In this document: positions 1 to 5,367 of the stretch, in pieces | Layout of the letters: every line of letters starts with the position of its first letter | Numbering within the stretch: position 1 is the first letter of the stretch | DNA from: Nocardia sp. | GTDB lineage: Bacteria > Actinomycetota > Actinomycetes > Mycobacteriales > Mycobacteriaceae | Assembly (NCBI GenBank): GCA_013361595.1 | Contig: JABFXT010000883.1 | Coordinates: forward strand, 1 to 12,704 | Length of the DNA: 12,704 bases | Direction: 5' to 3' | Program-made: the position numbers and the translations under genes | Notes under the pieces: model-generated | Database searches by the model: none | What the model was told of the DNA's origin: nothing | The model's input: the letters and a program-made list of their open reading frames with translations, nothing else

Positions 1-61
1 GCAAAGTCTCCGCGTCGTAGAACACAGGTCGTTCCGCGGGTCCAGCGGGGCGCCGCGGCAC
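1..61 (-). CDS. Possible 5' end of a divergent gene cut by the left edge
   Basis: Read on the minus strand from a GTG at 59-61, the frame is open to the window edge for 20 codons and ends in RPVFYDAETL, which looks protein-like. A second in-frame GTG lies at 23-25. A TANNNT hexamer (TAGTGT on the minus strand, 74-79) sits 12 bp before the first GTG, which would allow a very short leader. The product cannot be recognised from so few residues. In high-GC DNA an open frame of this length is common by chance, so this is only a suggestion. Confidence 0.3.
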   Translation of the reverse strand, partial: MPRRPAGPAERPVFYDAETL

Positions 62-151
62 TCGTGAGCCCTGACACTAACAGCCTGGGGGTTACCCGGG
101 CGTTGGCGAGGCCGGAATCGGACCGAAAACGGGGGGAGTCTAACCCGCATT

Positions 152-1441
152 GTGAAATACCGGCTTCCTCCACGCGTGAGCGGCCCGGCAGACTGGACCC
201 CGATGACGACCACCCCGACCACCGATACCGGCTCCCGGCCACCCGTCGAACCCGGTGCTTCCGCCGCTGACCAGGACCGATCCGGCGGCGACCCCGGCCG
301 GACCGGGCAGCCCCCGCTGCCCGCGGCACGTCAGCGGGGCTTTCTCCCCGCGCTCGAGGGTATGCGCGGGCTGGCGGCGCTGGGCGTATTGCTCACCCAT
401 GTCGCCTTTCAGACGGGCGCCACCGGAATTCCGGGGCTGGGCCGGCTGCTGGAACGCTTCGATATGGCCGTCGCGGTGTTCTTCGCACTGTCGGGTTTCC
501 TGCTGTGGCGACCGCACGCGCTCACCGCGCGCGGACTCGGCGAAGCCCCCGGTCTCGGGTACTACCTGCGCCATCGGGTGGCGCGGATCGTGCCCGCCTA
601 CTGGGTCGTGGTCTGCACCGTTCTGCTCCTGGTGCCGGCGGCCGCGCATACCGCCGGTTTTCAGGTATGGATCTCGAATCTGCTGCTCCTGCAGGTTTTC
701 GTCCCCCTCACCCTCACCGACGGACTCACCCAGATGTGGAGCCTGTCGGTCGAGGTGGCCTTCTATATAGCGCTGCCGCTACTGGCCTGGCTGCTGCACT
801 GGCTGCGCGGCCGGGCCGCGGCGGCGCGGGTACCGGCGGTCCTCGCCCTCGGGGTGGCGTTCCTGAGCTGGAACTTCATCCCGGTCCCGACCCCGGACGC
901 CATCCACGCCGACAACTGGCTGCCGGCCTATATCCCCTGGTTCGCGGGCGGCATGCTGCTCGCCGAACTGACCTGCGACGACCGGTGGCGGCGGCGCTTA
1001 CGACTGCTGGGCAACCAGCCCGTCATGTGGGCGATCGCCGCCGCAGCGTTCGTGGCGTCGTCGACCCGATTGGGCGGGGTCGCCGGACTGACCCGGGCCG
1101 AGCCCTGGCAGTACGCCGCGAAGATGGGACTCGGCGCGGTGATCGGTTTCGCGCTGCTGGCTCCGCTGGTGCTCGGACCACCGGACAAACCGCACCGCTG
1201 GCTCACCGCGGCACCGGTCGCGACCGCCGGACGCTGGTCCTACGGCATTTTCATCTGGCATCTCGCCGTACTGTCGGTGATCTTCCCGGTATTCGGCATC
1301 CTGCCGTTCCAGGGCAATTTCGGAGTCGTGCTGGCCCTGACGGTCGCGTTCACCCTGCCGATCGCCGCGGCCAGCCACGCCCTGGTGGAGGAGCCGTGCC
1401 GGCAGTGGGCCCGGCGCCGCGACCGGCCCCGGCCGACCTGA
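152..1441 (+). CDS. tmaT: Acyltransferase 3 family integral membrane protein, TmaT-like
   Basis: A 429-residue polytopic membrane O-acyltransferase (acyltransferase 3 family). It has the family signatures in order: FLPALEGMRGLAALGVLLTH (about 64-83, with the conserved His83), FFALSGFLLW (110-119), an Arg-rich RHRVARIVPAYW stretch (140-151), and WSLSVEVAFY (196-205, with Glu201), followed by repeated hydrophobic helices to the C-terminus. Known family: such enzymes move acyl groups, often acetyl, across the membrane onto envelope glycans or lipids. The closest characterised relative I can name is TmaT of Corynebacteriales (Rv0228 in M. tuberculosis), which acetylates trehalose monomycolate before MmpL-dependent export. 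TmaT is inferred from the opening motif and the envelope-gene context. The start is uncertain: GTG 152 has a G-rich stretch (131-138) rather far upstream, and ATG 203 (residue 18) is an equally good start, because residues 1-60 are a low-complexity, probably cytoplasmic leader. It converges on the DUF5685 gene with 9 bp between stop codons. Confidence 0.8.
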   Translation: MKYRLPPRVSGPADWTPMTTTPTTDTGSRPPVEPGASAADQDRSGGDPGRTGQPPLPAARQRGFLPALEGMRGLAALGVLLTHVAFQTGATGIPGLGRLLERFDMAVAVFFALSGFLLWRPHALTARGLGEAPGLGYYLRHRVARIVPAYWVVVCTVLLLVPAAAHTAGFQVWISNLLLLQVFVPLTLTDGLTQMWSLSVEVAFYIALPLLAWLLHWLRGRAAAARVPAVLALGVAFLSWNFIPVPTPDAIHADNWLPAYIPWFAGGMLLAELTCDDRWRRRLRLLGNQPVMWAIAAAAFVASSTRLGGVAGLTRAEPWQYAAKMGLGAVIGFALLAPLVLGPPDKPHRWLTAAPVATAGRWSYGIFIWHLAVLSVIFPVFGILPFQGNFGVVLALTVAFTLPIAAASHALVEEPCRQWARRRDRPRPT

Positions 1442-1450
1442 ACGGGCAAT

Positions 1451-2638
1451 TCAGCAATCGCAACCGCAGCCGTCGCAGCAGCAACCGTCGCAGCAGCAAC
1501 CGTCCCCGCAGCAACTCCCGCAGTCACAGCAGCCGCTGCAGTCACAGGGGCAATCACAGCCACGGTCGGCCCAGGACTGCTTGCGCTCACCGCTGCACGG
1601 ACGGGTGTGTTCGGCCCAGCAGGCGTAGCCCGTGCAGTACTGGGTGAGTATCAGTTGGATCGATTCGGCGACACCGGGCTGCCGAGGCGGGCCCAGGGGC
1701 GGGTGCTGCCCGGTGGACCCGATACTCACCGGGTACTGCCGTGCTGAGGCCACGGGCGGCGGGGCGATGATGCGGCCGACCCGGCGGACAGTGGACTTCA
1801 GCGGATCCAGCAGCGCCCAGCGCAGGGCGGGCAGGCCGGTCAGGCCGGCGGACCGCAGCGATGCCCGCAGGGCGTGCTCCGATTCCCGAACCAGTGCGTA
1901 GCCCTCGGCCGGTGAGGTGTCGGTGGCGGCGAGCGGGTTGAAGCGGTCCGCGGCGGCATCGGCGTGGTAGTCGGTGAGCGCGTCGGTCAGATGCGCGATC
2001 CGGCCGAATTCGGCCCCCGCGCCGCGCAACGCCTCCACATTGTCCGGGCGATCGGCCAGCACTGCGGTATGGGCGAAGAACTGCGCGGCACAGAGGCGGC
2101 TGGCGTGGGTCAGCTCGTCCAGGGCGGACGCGTCCGCCGGATCGTCACCGGCGGCGATCCGCTGTTCTGCCGCCACCTGCGCCTCGATCGCCGCCACCAG
2201 CGGAGCGATATCCAGCCCGATGGCGGCGGCCCGGCTGTGCGCGCCCGCGGCCCAGCCGGTCGCGACCCGGCGCATAGGGCGATGCAGCCTCGGGCGGGTA
2301 TCGCCGTCGTCGATATGGTCGGCGACCTTGGCGGAACCGAGTAACAGCGAGGCGGTGGCGGCGAGCTGGACCGGCGCCGACGTACCGACCGGAACCCGCG
2401 CCGTACGCATTCCGCGCAGTGGGCAGGGTCCTGCCGTACGCCGGGCGGCGGGGGCCGCGGCCTGGGCCTCGGTGAGCACCGCGAGCACTACCGCGTCGGT
2501 ATTGGTCGCGCTACGTGCCAGTTGCCCGTGCCCGTCGCGCAGGCCCAGGCACAGCCCGCACATATGCGACTGCCTCAGGCCCGGGTCCACCCCGTACTTC
2601 TCGGTGCCGTGCCGGCACGGCTGCAATATTCCGAACAT
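1451..2638 (-). CDS. DUF5685 family protein with extreme cysteine-rich C-terminal tail
   Basis: A 395-residue protein of unknown function. ATG 2638 is chosen because the actinobacterial DUF5685 hallmark MFGI-x-x-PC begins there and a strong GGGAGGG (2642-2648) lies just upstream; the open frame extends further only as untranslated leader. N-terminal conserved features are PCRH (Cys8, His10), HMCGLC (His25, Cys27, Cys30), HGQLAR followed by a TNTD stretch, and TAGPCPLRGMRT (around Cys72). The middle (about 90-300) is Ala-rich and probably helical, with no signal peptide or membrane segment. A Pro/Gly-containing linker leads to Cys-containing TQYCTGYACW and a CSGER segment, and then a tail with 18 Cys in the last 35 residues, arranged as CDC, CC, CCC and CCCDG units. 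This suggests metal or cluster binding, but no ligand is known. Its own promoter lies upstream, after the TetR gene. Family assignment is from memory of the N-terminal pattern; function is unassigned. Confidence 0.82.
   Translation of the reverse strand: MFGILQPCRHGTEKYGVDPGLRQSHMCGLCLGLRDGHGQLARSATNTDAVVLAVLTEAQAAAPAARRTAGPCPLRGMRTARVPVGTSAPVQLAATASLLLGSAKVADHIDDGDTRPRLHRPMRRVATGWAAGAHSRAAAIGLDIAPLVAAIEAQVAAEQRIAAGDDPADASALDELTHASRLCAAQFFAHTAVLADRPDNVEALRGAGAEFGRIAHLTDALTDYHADAAADRFNPLAATDTSPAEGYALVRESEHALRASLRSAGLTGLPALRWALLDPLKSTVRRVGRIIAPPPVASARQYPVSIGSTGQHPPLGPPRQPGVAESIQLILTQYCTGYACWAEHTRPCSGERKQSWADRGCDCPCDCSGCCDCGSCCGDGCCCDGCCCDGCGCDC
1470..1514. repeat. Three tandem 15-bp units inside the cysteine-tail coding region
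   Basis: On the plus strand the unit CCGTCGCAGCAGCAA occurs perfectly at 1470-1484 and 1485-1499, then with two changes (CCGTCCCCGCAGCAA) at 1500-1514. On the minus strand it encodes repeated Cys-Cys-Cys-Asp-Gly blocks. The period is five codons, so unit gain or loss would keep the frame and lengthen or shorten the cysteine tail. Confidence 0.85.
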
Positions 2639-2688
2639 TTTCCCTCCCGACCGGATGCCGTCCTCCGCGATATCCAGTGCGGGCATTG

Positions 2689-2717
2689 AAATTACGGAGT
2701 CCCCCAACTCCACGCAA
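2689..2717 (-). promoter_or_regulatory. Putative promoter of the DUF5685 gene
   Basis: On the minus strand a TTGCGT hexamer (2712-2717) is followed after 17 bp by TAATTT (2689-2694). This resembles a housekeeping-sigma -35/-10 pair with correct spacing. Transcription would begin near 2682, about 44 nt before the start codon. It lies in the 112-bp gap after the TetR gene, so DUF5685 is probably transcribed separately from tetR, although read-through is possible. Confidence 0.45.
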
Positions 2718-2750
2718 CAGGGAAGGGATCCGCTGAGCGGGCAATTCGTG

Positions 2751-3383
2751 TTATTCGGGCGATTCCACCGGTTCGGCATCCTCGGCCTCGTCGGGCTTGC
2801 GACCCGAGAGGCCGCGCCACGCCAGCGCGTCGAGGAGATCCACGGCCTCGGCCACATCTATGCGGCCGTCGGCCACCGAATCGGCGATGGCCTCCCCCGC
2901 GCCGATCACAGCGACGGCGACGATATCGAAGTTGGTACCCGGGTCGGCATGTTTGGCGCTGGACTCCAGCAGTTTGGCGGTCAGCTCGATAACCCGTTCC
3001 CGAGCATTCTCGATCTCCGACGCGAAGGCCTGCTGCCCGAGGGCCTGGCGGTACAGGACCTGCCAGGAATTGCGGTGGGTGTCGACGAAGCCGAGGAAAC
3101 CCTCGAGTGCGGTGCGCAATTGTTCGTGCGGGCTGAGCAGCGGGTTGCCCGCGGGTGCGACAGATTCCAGGAAGCGCAGGCCCTCGCGCTGGATACAGGC
3201 CCGGAAGAGTTCGTCCTTGGAGCCGTAGTACAGATACAGCATCGGCTTGGAGATTTCGGCTTCGGCGGCGATCGCGTCCATGGAGGTTTCGTGGAAGCCC
3301 TTGCGCGAGAAGACCTCGACCGCGGCATCGAGCATCTGCTGCTCGCGCACCGCTCTCGGAAGCCTTTTCGTACCGCCCGCCAT
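2751..3383 (-). CDS. TetR/AcrR family transcriptional regulator (Rv0238-like)
   Basis: A 210-residue one-component regulator. The N-terminal TetR DNA-binding domain is clear: residues 14-60 contain AAVEVFSRKGFHETSMDAIA, followed by the recognition-helix region ISKPMLYLYYGSKDELF (about 44-60). The rest is a helical ligand-binding and dimerisation domain, and the last 15 residues are an acidic tail. ATG 3383 is supported by AGGAGA (3388-3393) five bases upstream. It lies downstream of lpqI on the same strand, as I recall for Rv0237/Rv0238 in mycobacteria. A TTACT-N4-AGTAA palindrome overlapping its -10 box points to autorepression. The ligand and wider regulon are unknown; lpqI is not obviously a direct target, because no copy of the palindrome was seen in front of it. 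Confidence 0.9.
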   Translation of the reverse strand: MAGGTKRLPRAVREQQMLDAAVEVFSRKGFHETSMDAIAAEAEISKPMLYLYYGSKDELFRACIQREGLRFLESVAPAGNPLLSPHEQLRTALEGFLGFVDTHRNSWQVLYRQALGQQAFASEIENARERVIELTAKLLESSAKHADPGTNFDIVAVAVIGAGEAIADSVADGRIDVAEAVDLLDALAWRGLSGRKPDEAEDAEPVESPE

Positions 3384-3387
3384 TACG

Positions 3388-3393
3388 TCTCCT
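3388..3393 (-). promoter_or_regulatory. Ribosome binding site fixing the TetR start
   Basis: AGGAGA on the minus strand, about five bases before ATG 3383. It is one of the few strong Shine-Dalgarno sequences in the window and supports this start over internal ones. Confidence 0.7.
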
Positions 3394-3410
3394 AGCCGAG
3401 TGAGCCCTTT

Positions 3411-3427
3411 ATATTACTCCAAAGTAA
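3411..3427 (-). promoter_or_regulatory. TetR promoter -10 box overlapped by palindromic operator
   Basis: On the minus strand TAATAT (3411-3416) is a good -10 hexamer, placing transcription start near 3404, ahead of the ribosome binding site. Overlapping it is a perfect inverted repeat, TTACT (3414-3418), CCAA spacer, AGTAA (3423-3427). This AT-rich island stands out in GC-rich DNA. Its position and symmetry fit an operator for the dimeric TetR protein encoded immediately downstream (inference). Confidence 0.6.
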
Positions 3428-3437
3428 GTTCTGGAGG

Positions 3438-3483
3438 ACCGGAACCACCGGCGGCGATGCGCGCACGCCGGTGATCTTCCGGT
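3438..3483. terminator. Nested hairpin downstream of lpqI
   Basis: An outer perfect 7-bp stem, ACCGGAA (3438-3444) with TTCCGGT (3477-3483), encloses an inner perfect 8-bp stem, CACCGGCG (3446-3453) with CGCCGGTG (3466-3473), around a 12-nt loop. There is no T-tract, as is common in actinobacterial terminators. It lies between the lpqI stop and the tetR promoter, so it may insulate tetR from lpqI transcription. Confidence 0.5.
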
Positions 3484-3487
3484 AGAC

Positions 3488-3520
3488 GGCCGGAAACCCG
3501 GATCCATCGGATCGCCGGCC
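3488..3520. terminator. Hairpin immediately after the lpqI stop
   Basis: A 6-bp stem, GGCCGG (3488-3493) with CCGGCC (3515-3520), encloses GATCC (3501-3505) paired with GGATC (3509-3513) over a 3-nt loop. It starts 24 nt past the lpqI stop codon on the minus strand and forms a tandem pair with the next hairpin at 3438-3483. No T-tract is visible. Confidence 0.45.
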
Positions 3521-3544
3521 CCGCCCGGCTCGGAATCGCCCCGC

Positions 3545-4720
3545 TCAGCAGGCGCGCGGTATCCGCTTGTAGTCGGCCATCCGCAGGACGGAGGCGTCCA
3601 CCCGTTCCATCGGCAGCCTGCCGGCGGCCACCGCCTGCTCCAGCTGATCGAGGACCTGGCCGACGGCGTCGGTGCTGATCCACAACGCATTGTCCGCCCC
3701 CGCCACCAGTGCGGCCTCCACCGCCTGCGCGATGGACAACCGCTCGGTGATCGCGGCCATTCCGCTCAGATCATCGGTGAAGATCACGCCGTCGAACGGA
3801 GCGGCCCCGTACCCTGAGCCTTCGCGCAGCAGGTTCATCACCTCCGGACTGATACTGGCCGGGACCCCGGGAGTCGTCAGCCCGGGGACATCGAGATGAC
3901 CGACCATCACCGCCGAACCCGAATCGATCAGTTCGCGGAACGGCACCAGATCGCTGTCGCTCAGCTCCGACAGCGGCGGCACGGTCACCGCCCCCAGATG
4001 GGAATCGCCGGTGCTGGACCCGTGGCCCGGGAAATGTTTGAGGACGGTACCGAGACCGACTTCGTGCATGGCGCGGATATAGGCGTCGGCGTACCTGGTC
4101 ACCACCGCCGGATCGTCGGAGAACGAACGGTCACCGATCACCGAATCGTCGGGCTGGGAGCTCACATCGATATCGGGGGCGAAATCCACCGTGATCCCCA
4201 GGTCCCGCATGGCCCGCGCCCGGTCCAGTGTCGCGGTGTAGAACTCGTCGGGCGTCATGGTCTGCGCGGTCTCCCGGGCCGACGGGGCGGTCCCGATCAG
4301 GTTGCCCAGGCGCGATACCCGGCCGCCCTCCTCATCGGTGGTCACCATGAGCGGCGTTTTCGCCGCTGCCGTCACCTGCGTGAGCCCGCCGTCGGTGAGC
4401 ATCGACTGATCGGTCCAGCTGCCGACGAAGATTCCGCCGACCTGGTGGTCGCGAACCACCGCGAGCGCATCGTCGGTACCGGTCACCCCCACGGTGATCA
4501 GCTGCGCGAGCTTCTCGCGAGTGGTGAACCGGCCCAGGTACTCGGCGGCGCAATCGCCCTCGGTCGTGGGCCCGGACTCACCACTGGCCGCAGCCCCGGG
4601 GGCGGTGGCGCCACCCGGGTTCGCGGTGGTGGTGGTACCGGAGCCGCCGCCGTCACCGCCGGAACAGCCGGTGAGGGCCACGGCGAGCACCGCGAGCAGG
4701 ACGAACGGTATCTTCCGCAT
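3545..4720 (-). CDS. lpqI: LpqI-type lipoprotein beta-N-acetylglucosaminidase (GH3, NagZ family)
   Basis: A 391-residue exported lipoprotein. The signal peptide (1-18) ends in the lipobox LTGC with Cys19 as lipidation site, followed by a Gly/Ser/Thr/Pro-rich linker (20-55) that would tether the enzyme outside the membrane. The catalytic domain is a GH3 NagZ TIM barrel: DEEGGRVSR (129-137, substrate loop), KHFPGHG...GDSH (228-241) carrying the NagZ Asp239/His241 acid-base pair, and FTDDLSGM (314-321) with the nucleophilic Asp in the DD pair. Known family: NagZ/LpqI removes N-acetylglucosamine from GlcNAc-anhydroMurNAc muropeptides during peptidoglycan recycling. Length is normal for a single-domain lipoprotein NagZ. 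The ATG at 4720 follows a TACCGT hexamer by 6 bp with no Shine-Dalgarno, suggesting a leaderless mRNA. It diverges from the universal stress gene, and the TetR gene lies downstream. Confidence 0.92.
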   Translation of the reverse strand: MRKIPFVLLAVLAVALTGCSGGDGGGSGTTTTANPGGATAPGAAASGESGPTTEGDCAAEYLGRFTTREKLAQLITVGVTGTDDALAVVRDHQVGGIFVGSWTDQSMLTDGGLTQVTAAAKTPLMVTTDEEGGRVSRLGNLIGTAPSARETAQTMTPDEFYTATLDRARAMRDLGITVDFAPDIDVSSQPDDSVIGDRSFSDDPAVVTRYADAYIRAMHEVGLGTVLKHFPGHGSSTGDSHLGAVTVPPLSELSDSDLVPFRELIDSGSAVMVGHLDVPGLTTPGVPASISPEVMNLLREGSGYGAAPFDGVIFTDDLSGMAAITERLSIAQAVEAALVAGADNALWISTDAVGQVLDQLEQAVAAGRLPMERVDASVLRMADYKRIPRAC

Positions 4721-4726
4721 CGTTAG

Positions 4727-4732
4727 ACGGTA
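4727..4732 (-). promoter_or_regulatory. TANNNT -10 box of lpqI, leaderless candidate
   Basis: TACCGT on the minus strand ends 6 bp before the lpqI ATG. In mycobacteria-like bacteria transcription starts about 6-7 bp after the -10 hexamer, so the mRNA would begin at or next to the A of the start codon. No Shine-Dalgarno sequence is visible, which agrees. Confidence 0.5.
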
Positions 4733-4780
4733 GTCCGCGCACCACGGCCGTGGAACGTCGGCTCGGCAACCGCGCGGAGG

Positions 4781-4786
4781 TAATCT
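4781..4786 (+). promoter_or_regulatory. -10 box of the universal stress gene
   Basis: TAATCT fits TANNNT and places transcription start near 4793, about 30 nt before the start codon, leaving room for the GGAGGAG ribosome site at 4813-4819. No convincing -35 was seen. The 101-bp region 4721-4821 thus holds both divergent promoters. Confidence 0.45.
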
Positions 4787-4812
4787 GGTAACACCGGTCA
4801 GGATTTCGCTCC

Positions 4813-4819
4813 GGAGGAG
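4813..4819 (+). promoter_or_regulatory. Strong ribosome binding site deciding the stress-protein start
   Basis: GGAGGAG is followed five bases later by ATG 4825. The overlapping in-frame GTG at 4822 is only two bases away, too close for efficient initiation. ATG 4825 is therefore preferred, one codon shorter than the longest frame. Confidence 0.7.
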
Positions 4820-4824
4820 TCGTG

Positions 4825-5337
4825 ATGCCCTGCGATCTGATGCTCATCGCCTACGACGGTTCCGAACACGCCAAACGCGCGATCGAATACGCCGGACGTT
4901 TCCTCGCCGCCGACCGCGCGGTGGTCGTCACCGCCTGGGAGCCGATGGTCCGTCAGGCGGCCCGTATCTCCGGGATCTCCGGCATGGTGCAACCGGAATG
5001 GGTGCCCGACGAGGAACTCGAGGACATCGCCTACACCACCGCCCGCGCCATCAACGACGAAGGCGTGCACTTGGCGGGGCTGGCGGGACTGAACGCCGAG
5101 GCACGGACGCAAGAGTACGCCGCGAGCGCCTGGCAGGCGGTCGTCGAGGTAGCCGACGAACTCGATGTCGACATCATCGTGGCGGGCACCCGCGGCGCCA
5201 CCGGATTGCGGGCGCTGGTGCACAGCAGTGTCGCCGACGCGGTGCTCAAACACTGCCACCGCCCGGTCTTCCTGGTACCTCCGGTGCAGCGCGCCGGTGA
5301 CCGGCCGAACGGGCACAGCGATCACGCCGCGAGATAG
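4825..5337 (+). CDS. Universal stress protein (UspA family), single domain
   Basis: A 170-residue cytoplasmic protein with one Usp fold. The N-terminal strand and loop MLIAYDGSEHAKRAIEYAGR (around 6-25) carries the typical Asp-Gly-Ser after the first beta strand. The C-terminal nucleotide-binding segment DIIVAGTRGATGLRALVHSS is followed by VADAVLKHCHRPVFLVP. Compared with the ATP-binding consensus G-x2-G-x9-G-[ST], the first two glycines are present but the third is Ser (HSSV instead of GSV), so ATP binding is possible but not assured. Members bind ATP or act as stress-responsive dimers; the specific role here is unknown. It has its own promoter-like sequence and good ribosome site, and lies 30 bp before the isochorismate synthase on the same strand. 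The two could be co-transcribed, although the second gene also has a promoter-like box. Confidence 0.88.
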   Translation: MPCDLMLIAYDGSEHAKRAIEYAGRFLAADRAVVVTAWEPMVRQAARISGISGMVQPEWVPDEELEDIAYTTARAINDEGVHLAGLAGLNAEARTQEYAASAWQAVVEVADELDVDIIVAGTRGATGLRALVHSSVADAVLKHCHRPVFLVPPVQRAGDRPNGHSDHAAR

Positions 5338-5355
5338 CGGCACCGCGAACCGGAC

Positions 5356-5361
5356 TACGGT
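5356..5361 (+). promoter_or_regulatory. TANNNT -10 box of the isochorismate synthase gene
   Basis: TACGGT lies 6 bp before ATG 5368, the same geometry as in front of lpqI, and no Shine-Dalgarno sequence precedes the ATG. This suggests an independent leaderless transcript starting inside the 30-bp gap after the stress gene. Confidence 0.45.
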
Positions 5362-5367
5362 CGGCAT

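Noticed and set aside
1441..1640. CAG/CAA-rich short repeats that could suggest a CRISPR or a structural DNA repeat
   Set aside because: There are no spacers or regular repeat-spacer units; the pattern is explained by codons for the cysteine-rich tail on the minus strand.
505..1647. 380-residue plus-strand open frame across the acyltransferase
   Set aside because: It is Arg/Ala/Gly-rich with no domain pattern and lies out of frame over a clear acyltransferase; long shadow frames are expected in DNA this GC-rich.
2639..2857. 73-residue N-terminal extension of the DUF5685 frame, up to a start inside tetR
   Set aside because: The extension has no family similarity and overlaps the TetR gene, and a strong ribosome site sits directly before the MFGI start at 2638.
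1974..3395. 473-residue plus-strand frame opposite the DUF5685 and TetR genes
   Set aside because: It is antisense to two recognisable genes and has no recognisable motif or membrane pattern. The minus-strand genes have family signatures and ribosome sites.
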